This document shows positions 1 through 12,469 of a stretch of DNA of 64,000 nt, piece by piece. Position numbers and translations under genes: made by a program. This DNA is from Aphelenchoides besseyi. Its lineage: Eukaryota; Nematoda; Chromadorea; Rhabditida; Aphelenchoididae. The DNA lies in assembly GCA_024699855.1 (NCBI GenBank), contig JAMPIQ010000001.1:13454001-13518000 (forward strand), given 5' to 3'. The notes under the pieces are model-generated. The model was not told the origin of the DNA. It did no database searches and worked only from the letters and a program-made list of their open reading frames with translations. Every line of letters starts with the position of its first letter. Within the stretch, counting starts at the first letter, position 1.

Positions 1-1685
1 GGCGTCATTTCGACGCTCCAATTCCCCACCAACAAAGTCGGCAGGTTGAGTGCGCGGGAAGAGTAAAAGTCGTTTTGGAAGTCGGTTAATCTCCGTCGAA
101 CAAAAATGACTGCGTAAAAGAAATGCGCATCGAATTCATAATCAGATCGAATTTCGTGCGCAATCGAAACCGTAACGACGCAAATGCAAATCCGATTCAA
201 CGTCGAAGCGTCCTGATCGCGTTTTTTTCTATTAAAAAAATTTGTGCGCCAACAATCTCAAGATCGCACTCAACGAAACGTCGAAGCGGACGTGTTCTGT
301 GAGGTCCTCAAACGACCTTCGACTTTTTGTTTTCGGCAAAAAACGTCGCTCGCGGTCCTCTGCGCAGCTCACAAGTGGAAAACAAATAAAAATCATCAGC
401 TTTCGAATTTCTACGAAATCAAGAACCTCAGCCTACGGGTCAACAAAACCGATCAAACGCGAGTGACCACTCGAAGCGATGATTCCCGATCTTTTTTTGG
501 GAAACCAACTTCGACCCCACCGGTCCCTTGAGGGTCGATTGCTGTGGAGACGCGACGATTGAAAGTAAACAAAAAACGCTGAGACGATTGAGATGAAATT
601 TCCCGAATCCGTTGGTCCATCTGCTCGCTTCGCAAATGAAGTCGTGGGTTGACGAACTCGTTCTTCTTTCCGACTACCGTTCGAACTGGAAAATTCGGTG
701 GGTTGCCGTTTGGAGGAGAACCGGATCGGGCGGTCAAAAACAATCCGATTGGTGGCGAAATGAGCTGACAATTGATCACGAAGGAAGATTAGTTGGTGAT
801 CACGCAAATAGGAGGAATTACGGTCGCGTGCGTTAATTGCACACTCCAAATTACCCGATGGGACGTTCGAGTGGTCAATAAACGAGCTGAGAAGGCAAAT
901 TAACTCAGAAGAAACTTTGAGTTTATATTCAAATCTCTTCGTCAGAACATGTTTCCGAGTCGGAAGTCACTTCCCGAGCTCCGTTGAGGTAATTAAAAGT
1001 CTCACGAAACGATTCGAAATGTTCGCACACCCCGACGGCACTTTTAATTTGCTGGAACTCGTTGAGGTTCGTGAGTTTACAGCAGCAGATCGACTCGAAA
1101 GCGGCAAATTTCTTTGATCTTCACCACATTGAAAAGGCAGGTGTCAATGAAAGAGCTCGCTAATGAGTTAACAGTTGGCATTCCATCAACAAATTCGATG
1201 TGAAGGAGAAGGCGGCAGCTGTTAATTGTGCTCATGAAAACGGAAACGAAACTTAAACCCAAAAACTGACCGTTGAAATCAACACAGCGGGTGCCAAAGG
1301 TCATTGCGCTTAGAAGTCACCAACAAACCGACGGCGCGTGTGAATTCGTCGACAATCGACCTCGAGGTCAAAAACGAAGAATAAGCGGCTAGAGATCCAA
1401 CAGCGACAAGAAATTTGCGTCTAATTAGAAAACAGCGTTGGTGTTCGAATTTAAGGTGACGGTCACATTAGCAGCAGAACTCGATTTATTACAGAAACTA
1501 CAGAGCAGTTCACAAGTTGACATCATTTCACCAGAAGTCTTACAATTATGACAGTGGACTTATTCCTCGAGCTATGAGTTTATGATCAAGGGCTTTGAAA
1601 GTAAGAAAATGAGTAGAGAAACGGGATTAGGAGTTAATTTGATTGCAAATGGGCGGAGCTTCTTTGTGTGACTTTAGTTCAGACA
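1..1685. other. 3' flank of the intermediate filament gene, no gene seen
   Basis: I read both strands and found only short overlapping open frames without plausible splice sites, initiator context or recognisable motifs. The stretch lies downstream of the minus-strand filament gene and may include its 3' UTR and unrelated intergenic DNA. Confidence 0.5.
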
Positions 1686-3724
1686 TTACACAACTTTTTG
1701 AATGTACGTAGCTCTTTCCTGAAACAAAAGAAAGAAAATTGAACAGAAAAGAACCTCGAACCTCGCCGTCTTTGTTCGTCAAAATCGTGCGAGCATTCAA
1801 ACCAACACCGAACGAAATGATGGAGTCGTCGACCAACTGATCGGGAGGCAAATTCGCTCCACAACCTCGAGCGTAAATTCGCACTTGTTTCCCGGCTTTC
1901 AAAACAAACTTTTTCGGAAACGTGAAAGTAACTTCCGGATTGCCAGTGACTTGTCGTTTCAGACGCCATTCGCTCAGCTTCTCATCTTTAGCTCGATGAG
2001 TATTTTGAAGAACGACGAAATGACCGTCTGGTGAGATGTCTTGAATCGCGACATTTCCTTTGGCTGAACGTTGAAACGAAGATCGTTGACTGGTTGTTGG
2101 GTCGACTCGCGATGAAGATGCTAAAATATTGCAATTTCGACAACCACCAAGTTAACTCACGCATTTCCAAACGTAGAACCGCAGTTCCGGTGTGACTTTG
2201 AGCCGATTGATCGAGAACCTGCTTCAACCCGGAAATATTTCCTTCACCGTCCAACATTCTTCGATACAACGCGATTTCGGCGTCCAATGACTAAACCAAA
2301 GTAAGAACTCAATTCCATCAAACTCACTTGTTTTGTATCCAAAAGCATTTGCAACTCGACCATCAATCCCTGACATTCGTCTCGAACTTTGCGAATCTGT
2401 TTGTCTCGATCGTTCAGCGATTGTTCGTAGTTTTGCTGATCATCTTCGATTTGACTGTGTAGCTGTTGAATAGTGCCTTGCAAGAGATTGTTCTAAACAC
2501 AAAAACCAAATAATCAAAACGTTTTTTATCAATAACTTTGCTTTCCAAATCCGCCAACTTTGCTCTCAAATCGCCCAATTGAACGCGAAGACGTTTAACT
2601 TCTTCCTGTTGATAACCTTTTTCCATGTTTTGTCTCGCTGATTGTGTTTGAATTTCCTGAACTTTCAAACGATACCACGACTCTGAAATGGAATGTAGAT
2701 ACGAATTAGTACAAGTCCACGTACCAACGTCATTTCGATTCAAATTAACGATTTGATCGTATTCCTGACGAATGTCACGTATTGCAGACGCCAATTCGTT
2801 TTTGAAATACTCGCGATTTTCGTTCGTAGTGTCACGAGAAGCCACGGTCCGTAGCTCATGCAGTTCTTGTTCGTGTAGTCGACGGAGGAACTCAGTTTCC
2901 TCAAGCAACGTTTGTACTTGATTTTGTTGATCAATACGATTCAACGTTTCCTGATCTAAATCGGTTCGAAAACGCTGCAGCTGAGTGAGAAGTCCGTTGT
3001 TTTCGTTCTTAATCCGTCGAATCTCTTCGTCCACAGATTCAATTCGTCGTTGATAGAATTTCACCTCCGAGTCAATGGCCGAGAGTCGATGAAGGATCGC
3101 AGCGAGTTTGTCGTTGTCAACGGCTCGATCACGTGTAGCGTCTGAAAGCCTAAAGAACCGATAAAAAGCCACTTGACGCAAACTACCTACTTTTTCATCA
3201 TGGCCGTGACTTCCTTGTTCAAATTGGCTAACTCCTGAACAGCTTGCTCCCGATGTCGATTCGTTTCGGCAATCAGTTTCTTGGCTTCCTTCATCATCAA
3301 ACAGTTATTGCGACATCAGCTAACAACTCACATTCAACTCCGATTCGAACATCTGACGAATATTTTCGGTATCTTTTCCTTTTTTGTTTTGGAGTCCTTT
3401 CAAATCGGTTTGAATCTTCCGATTCTGTGCCTCCAAAAAGCGAACTTTCTCGATGTACGTGGCCAACTTGTCGTTCAAGTCGGAGATTTCTTTCTTTTCT
3501 TTCTCTCTCGAATCTCGAATGGTCGTTGCAACGTTCTGAGCAAACGGTGATGTTATTCCACTGTTGGTGGCATAACCGCTGTGATGTCCCATTTCGGTGA
3601 TCACTTTGAACGAACGATTCCCGCTGCCTAAATGCCCTCGAGATGTCACTTCTCAAACATCAGACAAACCAATTAACGAGGTCCGTTGAGCCAACGGTTG
3701 ACGCGCATAAGATGATGCCTCCAT
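1686..3724 (-). CDS. Cytoplasmic intermediate filament protein, lamin-type
   Basis: Structural protein that assembles into coiled-coil filaments in the cytoplasm, usually in epidermis, muscle attachment or gut of nematodes. The start chosen is the ATG at 3724, giving MEASSYARQPLAQRT, followed by a 43-bp intron; an in-frame ATG at 3649 is an alternative. The rod begins with the family signature LNDKLATYIEKVRFLEAQN (about 3500-3440). Coil 1B, coil 2 and the helix-termination motif SLDAEIALYRRMLDGE (about 2285-2230) follow over several exons with introns near 3330, 3190, 2690, 2530, 2310 and 2150. The tail holds a lamin-tail domain (IQDISPDGHFVVLQNTH, about 2050-1990). The last exon, after a TTTCAG acceptor near 1725, encodes EERATYIQKVV and stops at 1686. 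Keeping a lamin tail is normal for nematode cytoplasmic filaments. Which IFA/IFB/IFC class it belongs to is not decided. Confidence 0.93.
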
Positions 3725-4109
3725 TTCGAACGTTCAACCAACCGAGGGGTATCGACGTAAAATGAAGTGTGAACGAAAATTACCGAATTTTTCAACTAAG
3801 TTAACGGCAAAACGAGTTCTGACCTGCGCAATCGACCGGGATGAAGCGGATGAGCGATCGACTGCTATTGTTACTGTTGAGTAAAAATCATTGCAAATTC
3901 CCTCCGGTGGATGCGCGTACAACAAATCGACCGATTTGGGGATCAACATCGAAAACTGGCGGAAAGTTCGACAACAGCGGAAAGCTAAACGAACTTATTC
4001 ACGAGCAAACAATGAGATCAAATTTCAATTCTTAGCGAAAAGAAATGTTTTTGGTGCCGATTATTCGTTTTACTGAAACGTTTTGGTTGACACTTTCTGC
4101 AAGATTGAA

Positions 4110-5935
4110 ATGTTTGATGGTTAGTAAAAGTTCATTTAATACGCTTATGGGATTTAGCTAAACGAACCCACCGCAAATGTAAATGTAGATTTCTGTGGTG
4201 TTATGAGCTACATGGATTGAGCCAAGTCATCTGGGTAGCTTCTACCGTTGTCTATTCACTTGCGTGTGTTTTTTGTAGGCAAAAACTTGGAAGGCGCGTT
4301 TATTTTGGATCACTTTGATTGCTGTCCTCTTTGGAGTTGCTATCTTCACGACCTACACGACCTTTTCGATGTATTTAGAGCGACAGACCGCAACAGTTAT
4401 CACAAGAAGGAAGGTTAATGGGTTGAAATTTCCCACTATTGTTGTTTGTCCGAAGAACCCGGACTCAATCGACGTTCAGAAAGTGATACGAGAGATACGA
4501 AAGAAGATACCGCATTTGACTCCGATTGAAGCCGGAAACTTGATTTCATTTGCAATTGCTGGAGCGGGATTTCACAACATGGAACCTGTGATTTTAAGGT
4601 TTACGTCGCTAAAGAACCAACGGCTTTCATCTCATTTTCTTCGTTGGAAAGGCAATCGATCGTACAAGAAGGTAACGTGGAACCCTATTTGCAGTTTAAA
4701 TCGTATTCTTGAAAATCCGATTTTACCGTCGAAATACATCTTGCGATTGCAAGAACAAAAAGACTCTTGTTAATCATCGAAAATAGAAACTTCTTGATTT
4801 AAAGTTGCAAATGTTGATTGCAGTTCTACGACGACTTGTTTATTAAATATGGTTACAAATGTGAAGATGTAAGTAGAATATTCATAAGAGTTGATCATAG
4901 TTGTAGTTGTTTCGATCTTGTTACATTGGTTATGACAAGTTTAAATGCTGCGAACGCTTTCAACATCAATACGTGATGTTACGCGGAAAGTAGATTTCCG
5001 ATGAAATACTGAAGGATAATAAGGAATTCAGATGTTTCCGGCTTCAAGATTTCTATCAAACAGAACCGGACATATTCGGTAAACTTTTGCTTCTGATTCG
5101 TGTTATGCCAAGCCCATTAGTCGAAGTTTCTGGTCTTCAGGTCTTGATCTTCTTGTTTCGTCAGTCATTTTGTATTTGTAGCCTCAAGCGGTAGTGTTCA
5201 TCTCCGACAGTTTCGTTGATATCTCCACGTTTCCGAGATTTTATATCAACGTTAATGAATCTCAACATGTTCGCTTATGGGCAAGAGAGCTTCAAATGTT
5301 GCCGTGGAACGAACAGTGCTCAGCGGATATAAAAGATCAGGGTCGAGCTAGATGCTACGTTGAGAAATATCACACTTCCCGAGTACTCTTGCCGTTCAAT
5401 TGCTCATTGTTCTATTTGAGTCATCGATATCCGTCTTATGATGTCTGTGATCCTTTAAAAGTTATCTATAATTACAACGTAATCACAAACGCCGCAATGA
5501 ATACCGTGGGTCAAAGAGTAAGTTTGTGCGTTGGCTATGTTTTAATTTGTTCAAGTGCAAACCGGCGTGTCATCGAACGTTGATCGAATTCAAATTCTAC
5601 AAGACGGATATTAGCCGGTCGTTTAAAATCTTCGACGAGAAATATTTTATATTTCAAGGATCATACGAAGACATTGAGGTTTCGATTATTGTTTTAATTG
5701 CGAAATAAACGTCTAGATTTAGATGGAAGTTTACAGAGAGATCCCGACAACAACACTACAAGGTGAGTGATAAGCTCGTTTACTCAAACTTCTTTCAGGT
5801 TTCATTTCCGAACTCGGTGGTCAGTCGGGATTGTTCCTTGGATTCTCTATTATTTCTCTACTGAATGCTTTTGTGTCCTTGTCGAATTACATTTACAAAC
5901 GAATCAACGAACGTTTGAACCGTGAATCAAGTTGA
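4110..5935 (+). CDS. DEG/ENaC-family cation channel subunit
   Basis: Amiloride-sensitive-type sodium channel subunit of the plasma membrane (degenerin/ASIC family: touch, acid or peptide sensing). I built it from a 10-nt first exon (4110-4119, MFD plus one base), an exon at 4158-4234 and an exon from 4279. This gives a short cytoplasmic N-terminus with the family HG motif (ELHGLSQVIW) directly before TM1 (ARLFWITLIAVLFGVAIFTT). Extracellular exons contain KYGYKCED, a CYIGYDKFKCCERF cysteine segment and LRGKCFRL, all typical of the family. The last exon (from about 5800) has ELGGQSGLFLGFSIISLLNA, the pre-TM2 LGGxxGLFLG and G-x-S selectivity-filter motif, then a short basic C-tail. An AATAAA lies at about 5955. 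Seven or more introns, all short. Ligand and subgroup cannot be told from sequence alone. Confidence 0.92.
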
Positions 5936-7344
5936 AAGATCGATTTTATCTTCGAAATAAACGACATTTTGTGTTCCAATCATCATGAGTAATAAGTTCG
6001 TTCCACGGCGTCAGTATAACGAGATCTTCGCAGACACTAAAGGTCAAAGAACAAAAAATTTGCACCCAAATAACCCAACGGTTCGGCAAGCAAACCGCGT
6101 GCGGATCTCAATTTTCTTTCGCTCGTTTAGTAACGTAAACGCACCCAACAGACTACAGAGTACGGGAATTCCCTTCGATTTTGTGGGTCGTCCATTCGCT
6201 CGACTTTGCGTTTTTGATTTGACAGCGCGTGCTTGATCAAATGGACCCTCTGATTGAATGACGTCTGAAACGGTTTTGCATATTTGATCAAAACATCGGG
6301 AAACCCTCAAGTGTACGGTAATCGAAAAGGCAAACGGCACTTTTGGATATTCCCTTCAACGATGACCGTTTACGTGCACATTCCGTTTTGTTTGTTGTTG
6401 AAAGTTTGATTTGAATGCAAAAACCTTGACGGACATCATCGCGTGATCCAAAACCAACACACGAGACTGACAAGTGCACGTTGGGTTTGGGGAGATACTT
6501 CGGGGAATGACCATGGACTGAATTCCACTGAAATGCGTCAGCAATCATAAAACCGATTACCGTAATTAACATAAAATTGATGTCAACAAGCAGAATTTGA
6601 TTATTTTCTTATGAGTGTTAAAGTAATAGGTTGAAAGCTGAACAGATATCATCGAAACGTTCATTCAATTTTCTAGTGCTCCTCTGACCACGTGGTCGTT
6701 GTGGGTCAATCCGCTTGTTCCAATTCTTTTGTTATTACAAACGGGGTGGGGTGTTGATTTTTTTTGGCAAACGACAGTCGTCGTTGGCGATCAGGTGAAA
6801 ACGCAATAAAGTCCCGCCTCTGCTCTAACCTACTGTCTGAATGTCCACTCGTTGTCATCGCTCTGTCGAACTACGTGGGATGTGCTCGAAGTTTCTCCGA
6901 CCGACCGTTTATAAGCAGCGATCCACTGCCCATTTTGCCATTGCAGTCGATGATTTCCGCAGTTAGGCAGCAGCGAGTTTTCAGCCTTTTCTTTTCCTTT
7001 TCTTCCCCCCATCAGAGTCCAATAGGTCGATCGGTTCGTTCGAACTCTGCAATGGTCGAAACTCTTTCTTGTTGTTTGGAACTTTTCTTGATATCAACTC
7101 ACGCGATTTCTGTGATGTCGAGAAAGTTTTCATGATCGTTGACATTTTTAGTCTTTGTGCCACCGCCAAAGTTCGCGTCTTGTACGCGGAGGCCTCTGGT
7201 CGTCCGCATCCTCTCCGTACTCTTGCCATCCATCGGTAACTGATCTTTCAAATCGTCCCTAAGGCATTTGTAAGTTCTTGACGTAAAACTTGAACTGGGT
7301 TAGTTTTAACTTATTGAGGTGAGTAATCGACATGTTTACAGTAA
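5936..7344. other. Intergenic region between channel and transporter
   Basis: It starts with the channel gene's 3' UTR. 6750-7340 is pyrimidine-rich and probably holds the upstream region of the transporter; a TTTACAG acceptor ends at 7343, next to its ATG. The only ORF worth naming is a minus-strand one at 6288-6572, listed separately. Confidence 0.5.
6288..6572 (-). CDS. Possible small secreted protein (unverified ORF)
   Basis: A 94-codon ORF begins at an ATG at 6572. Its N-terminus, MLITVIGFMIADAFQ, could act as a signal peptide, and it contains several cysteines. A donor-like GTTTTT near 6423 and an AAG acceptor near 6355 mean the true C-terminus could differ. I recognise no family and see no trans-splice acceptor next to the ATG. 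It may be chance. Confidence 0.2.
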   Translation of the reverse strand: MLITVIGFMIADAFQWNSVHGHSPKYLPKPNVHLSVSCVGFGSRDDVRQGFCIQIKLSTTNKTECARKRSSLKGISKSAVCLFDYRTLEGFPMF

Positions 7345-9048
7345 ATGGACCAAAATACTTCCATTTCGTATTGGTCATGGAAGCAAACGGTCAAATTGTT
7401 CTGCATTGGCATTCTTTTGACGTTGACAACAAATTTCCCAAGCGCATTCACTCATACCTCAGTGAACACTGCCGGTGACACTCTCGACCACTACATTAAC
7501 GTTTCCTATGTAAATCGCAATTGGGAATTGAATTTGGACGAACACACATTCATTAAAGTGGGAATCCGAATGTTCAATCGAACTTAACTGCCTTACTTTA
7601 AGGTCATAATCAACAATTGCTGGTACGTTGGACAAACCATTGGAGCCGTTCTAACGCCTGTAATCACCGATCACTATGGAAGAAAACGTTAGTTTATGCA
7701 CAAGTTGAGTTTCTGAGCTTACAATTTTAGCTGCTTACCTTCTGGCGACTGCGATAATGACTCTCGCATGTGCTCTTCAATCGCTTTCAACATTTTGGTC
7801 TTATCCAGAAATGCTCGTCGCTTCACGAACCTTGGCCTCGATCTTCTCGCCTATGTCCGATGCCGTTGCAATTTTGGTAAATTTACCAATAAGAAGCTTG
7901 CTATCTTTCTTTTTTAGTACCTTCAAGAAATCTCTCCCACTCATTATCGTGGAACATTGAGCTCGTTGTTCTCGACCGGATTTGCGGGAATGGGTTGTTT
8001 TGGCATGTTGATGGGAATGAAGTCCATTCTGGGAGATTCGTTGACGGGACTTCTTTTTGTTCCAGTAGTTCCGGGCATATTATCGTTGGTGTTGTTGGCA
8101 GTGCTTCCAGAAACACCAAAGTTTCTTTTGATTTCAAAGTAAAAAAAAGAAATCTCAGGATCTCGTATAATATCGAGCATTTCAGGAAGAACGTTGAAGG
8201 TGCACGTCGTTCACTTATCTTCTATCAAGGTGCTAGTCCACAAATCGAGTTCACTCTCGACGAATATCAATGCGAAGCCAAAGAAGAGGAAGTTGGCGAA
8301 GCCCGAATGACCGATTTGTTTCGAGTGCCGTATCTTCGCAGAGCGATGATCTTAACATTTATGATAATGACGCTCGTTCTTCCTTTCTACTCCATTTTAC
8401 AGTATTCAACTACTCTGTTGCGTATGGTTGGAATTTCCGAGTTCGTTCATACCCGCTGATCAACAATAAGCTTAAAATTTCAGTACAATTGCCGAGTGGT
8501 CGTCCTTTTTGTTGGGTATCGAAATGCTCGTCGGATGTATCATTGCTGCCGCTCTTTTAAATCGTTTCCAGCGACGTTCACTGGTCATTGTCTTTGGGTT
8601 TGCGTCGATGATCTCAATCCTTATCTTTGCAATCTGTGGGGCTTTCGTACAGCAATTGTCATTCCTCAAGTATGGTGCTTTGATGGGAATGTTCGCTTAC
8701 ATCGCATGTTGGAGTGCAGCGGTCGGTCCGATTTCCAACTTCATTGGACCTGAACTTGTGCAATTGCAATATCGATCCACGATGTTTTGCGTTTGCTTTG
8801 CTCTCAGCAATGTCTTCATTTTTGCGAGCAATGGAAGTGCATTGGCGTTGTTTCGAAAGTTCGGTGCAATTTCCTTCGTGCCCTTGTACGTGGTCCCGTC
8901 GGCTGTGGCTCTGGTTTACATTTGGTACTATTTGCCGGAGACGAAGGACAAAGAAACTCACGTGATCGTTGGAATGTTGAAGGGCGGACGTCGCAGAGCG
9001 TGTGATGCGGTTCCCGAATTGTTGGTCAAAGACGATTTGAAGTTTTAA
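7345..9048 (+). CDS. MFS sugar-porter-like transporter (SLC2/GLUT type)
   Basis: Twelve-helix facilitator of the major facilitator superfamily, probably carrying hexoses or related solutes across the plasma membrane. The ATG at 7345 is the first ATG two bases behind a TTTACAG acceptor. Family marks in order: TM1 near residue 15; [16 protein letters not shown] (TM2-3 loop, split by an intron at 7690); [19 protein letters not shown] (TM4-5, the ExSPxxxRG signature, from 7918); [13 protein letters not shown] after TM6; and [10 protein letters not shown] after TM12 (8933). Introns fall at about 7560, 7690, 7879, 8140 and 8442. The long luminal loop between TM1 and TM2 with an N-linked site (NVSY) fits the family. 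No frameshift is needed. Substrate is inferred only from the family; an SLC22-like organic-ion role is less likely because of the ExSPxxxRG and PETK motifs. Confidence 0.88.
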
Positions 9049-9185
9049 TTCAATTCCCTCCCAAACGTTTGATTCTCACATTTACATTCCTCATTTAACG
9101 TTTTCCCACTCTTTTTATTTCGCAATCGATTTGACCTTTTCGTTTGAAATCGCAAAATAAACGAGTACGAGAAAAGAGTTTACAA
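9049..9185. other. Convergent intergenic spacer
   Basis: Short spacer between the convergent transporter and receptor genes. Both mRNAs must end here or overlap. Confidence 0.5.
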
Positions 9186-10411
9186 TCAAGAAATGATACG
9201 TTGGAACTGTTTGAAATAACTCTCGGTGGCATTCTCTTTTTGCAGCCATTCGGCGGTTGGTTTTCGATGTTTGATTCCGTACCAGTGAACGGCGAAGAAC
9301 AAACCGAAAATGCTGAGAGTTCGAATCTAAACTCGTAGTTACACATGGATCGAAGTCTTCGAACTCACAAGATTGACGATTTCCTTCGTAAACACTTCCA
9401 TCTCACTAGATAGCCCGTTTCCGATAAGAAAATAGAGAGCGACACTCAACAGTTGTGTTGTGTATCCAACGGAATGTGCCAATGAGATTGGAAATATCAG
9501 TCTCATACTAAACACTGAAATTACCAGAAATACTTGAGGTTTCTAACCTTATGTTCATTTCTCTGAGTCGGAAACTGCGGTTGAGGGTGTAATGGTCGAC
9601 TTGTCTATAAAATCGAGCAATCTTGTAACGATTATAGAGAAGCAAAAGCAGATCTCCAATTGTGACAAGCAAATCGAAAGCTACCATTAGAAAAGTAGAA
9701 TATAACGCTCGCATACTAAAGTTTGAACTGACAGACACCATTGAGTGACAGTAAGCGCGATTGTTTTGAACGAAATAGATGCTCGGTGAGAAACCGAAGA
9801 TGTAAAAATTTGGAGCCACAAGCTAAGATTCAATTTCATTTCATGTTACTGACTTCAGTTTTACCATAAACACAGCTAAAATCCATCCGACAATCGAACA
9901 TCGTTTACGATTGGTGTTGTAAAAGGTCCGATAGACTCTTTCAATTAGCAGCGAGAAATGGAAGGCTGAGTAACCAAGAACGGTCACTGATGCAAACTGA
10001 ACATACGAAAAATAGCAGGTAACTCCCCTCCATACATAAAAACAATAACTAAATTCCATGAGAGAAATGATCTAAACATCGAAACTTTGCTGTTACTTCG
10101 CTTAGACTTACCAGTTTGTACGCGTAGACGAAAAGAGTGACCGTAATCCCGTAGAGATAGTATCCGATGCCAACAAAAAAAACCACCTAAGAATTCAATT
10201 GATTACTGGAATTAGCAAGGCAGCTTACTCTCAGATCACTTCCCATCAGTTTCATTACTTGTTGGACAAAAGTCGAGCAGCAAAACTTTTTGATCATGTA
10301 AAGTGAGAGAACGTCCAAAATGATTTGCAAAATTAGCAAGAAGGTCACTGGCTTGTTGTGATGCAAAGCGTAAGCCGTCAAACACAGATCCGCGACGTTC
10401 GATGAGTTCAT
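9186..10411 (-). CDS. Serpentine chemoreceptor (nematode Sra/Srb/Sre-like), copy 1
   Basis: Putative seven-helix G-protein-coupled chemoreceptor of sensory neurons. The ATG at 10411 (MNSSNVADLCLTAYALHH) lies two bases behind a TGCTTTCAG acceptor, which suggests trans-splicing. Hydrophobic segments include VTFLLILQIILDVLSLY, the SLLIERVYRTFYN motif at the end of TM3, a TM4 segment, ALYSTFLMVAFDLLVTIGD, MRLIFPISLAHSVGY and IFGLFFAVHWYGIK. The last exon ends YFKQFQRIIS with stop at 9186. About seven exons with short introns. It is the first of three tandem paralogues in the same orientation. The LLLERxYxTF motif resembles Sra/Sre-superfamily receptors; the exact family is uncertain. Confidence 0.75.
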
Positions 10412-10856
10412 GACTGAAAGCAATTATAATGTTAGAATTTTTTCATAGACTGTAATAGCCTAAATTCAATCTCCAATTCAGAAAATACTATTGAGCTTAT
10501 AAAAGCTGTTCTTAATACATTTTCGAGAACGACGAATTATTATTCACAATGGCGTCGCTGAAGCCCGCATGACATTTAAAAAACTACAATATTAAGACAG
10601 TTGTCTGTCAGACGGATTCTGTAAGCATATGTTACGAAATTAAGGTTCAAGTGAAAAGCTATTCAAATGTCAAATCTTTCCGATGCAGCCGTTGTAATTG
10701 TAAATTTTTTGATGTCTCATTTTGTATTCTAAATCTTTGATACAGACTCATTCTACTTTCCAGGTGTTTCTACGAGCGTCAACAACACCTTTGCTTCCCG
10801 GTTTATATGCAAGTATAGTACGCATCGAGAATATTTATTTTGAAACAGCCGATAAT

Positions 10857-12131
10857 TTAAGAAATTATTCGATTAAACTGCTGAAAGTATTTTTCTGCTT
10901 CATCCTTCTTTCTATTATTATCCCACTCCTCGATCTTTCGTTGTTGGCGATGAACAAAGCAAAGAACCACAAACAAAAGGAAGTTATTAAATGTTCTCAT
11001 CTAAAAGTTAATATACTTCTGTTTCAACGACGAACTCACCAAATTGATGCACTCACGCCAAAACTGTTCCATCTCCGCATTTAAGATCGACGCGTTCATA
11101 AGATAATAGATGTAGAACAACATTACAGTTGAGTAAGAAACACTATGACTAATAGAAAACGGATAAATCAGACGGTTTGAGATTTGAGCTCCGTGTAATG
11201 AGAATGATTTGGCCAAGGTGTATGTGTCTGAAATCCTTCTACGACAAGAAATGACGAATGAGATGATGTTCGCTTACTTATAGTATAGATAAATTTGTTT
11301 TTTATTGTACAACAGTAGAGCGAAGTCTAATGTTGTAACAAGAACATCGATGGTTAGCAACGCGGAAATAGTTCGGAAAGCCATCTGGCTAACAACTGAC
11401 GTCGTATGTATGATACCACCGCAGTAAACGCGATCATTTATCTGATCGTTAGCTACATAAATCGGCAACCAGAAACCGAAGACCCAATATTGTGGAAAAG
11501 CGAGCAAAAACAAACCAACGATTACACCAAAAACTGGAGCTCGTCCACGGACAGTGTCGAAGAAGGTCGAATACACGCGCTCCAGAAGCAATGCAACGTG
11601 GATTGCTGAATAAGCCATGGTGCAAGCGGATGAGTGTTGTGAATACAGAGCGAAGCATAGCATTCCGCTAACACAAATTTAAAACCAGTCTGAACAACAA
11701 ACCAACCTTATTACGTATTGACATGGTTGTGGATTGTAAAAATAAACGATCTTAAACATAAGAAGTACAATACGTTCATGTAATCATGCTTACCAACTTA
11801 GACAGGTAGACGAGAAATGATGACATGAAAGCGATGGTGTAATACAAAAAAGCCACGCTCGCAATTATCTAAGTAGAAAACATCTCAAATTGTTTCTTTA
11901 ACGGCAATGAACCTTTAGATTCGTGCTAACTACTCCTGCGGCCTTTCTGATTGCTTTAGTGTTATAATACTCGTAAATCGCAAATAAACCGCAAATGCCG
12001 ACAAGCGCGTGAGTAAATGTAAGAGCCATTATGTAAGGGCTCCGATTGATAGTAGCTGCTAATTTGCACTGTTCTTCCGTTGGTTCACCGATCACTACGA
12101 GTAAATGGCTTGTTTCGTTAACCAAAGACAT
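10857..12131 (-). CDS. Serpentine chemoreceptor (nematode Sra/Srb/Sre-like), copy 2
   Basis: Second member of the receptor trio. The start is the ATG at 12131 (MSLVNETSHLLVVIGEPTEE) directly behind a TTTTGAAG acceptor-like site. Exon 1 ends near 11930; further exons encode ASVAFLYYTIAFMSSFLVY (about 11865-11800), NPQPCQYV (about 11745), then ALLLERVYSTFFDTVRGRA, a TM4/5 pair (VIVGLFLLAFPQYWVFGFW), LLTIDVLVTTLDFALLLY and LIYPFSISHSVSY. The last exon (about 10995-10857) encodes FLLFVVLCFVHRQQRKIEEW and ends YFQQFNRIIS, closely matching the ends of the two neighbours. That shared tail helped fix the stop. No disabling change seen. Confidence 0.72.
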
Positions 12132-12469
12132 CTTCAAAACCCAAAAATCGCTATTAGCATTCAATGTGATGCTTTTAAAACCCAATGAGCATCGTTCTAG
12201 ACTATTCCATGTATTCCGAGTATTTTGAGTGACGGCTTTAAATTCAGAAAAAAAGATTGTACTTCCTGACAGAACAGATAACTGTGTAGTCGGCAACGAT
12301 TTTATAGAATGTATCGAAAGCATTTAGGTGACTACAACGAAGTCAGACGCGATGACGACTACAAATAAGATCATTGTCCTTATACCCCGTCATTTGTCAT
12401 CGTAACAGAAGTTTGACACACGAGAAGCTTTAATTGTTATTTCTATTAAAAAAGAAGTTTATTATCGAT

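Noticed and set aside
433..849. 138-codon minus-strand ORF
   Set aside because: Overlaps other frames, no splice structure, motif or acceptor; composition follows the local AT/CG pattern.
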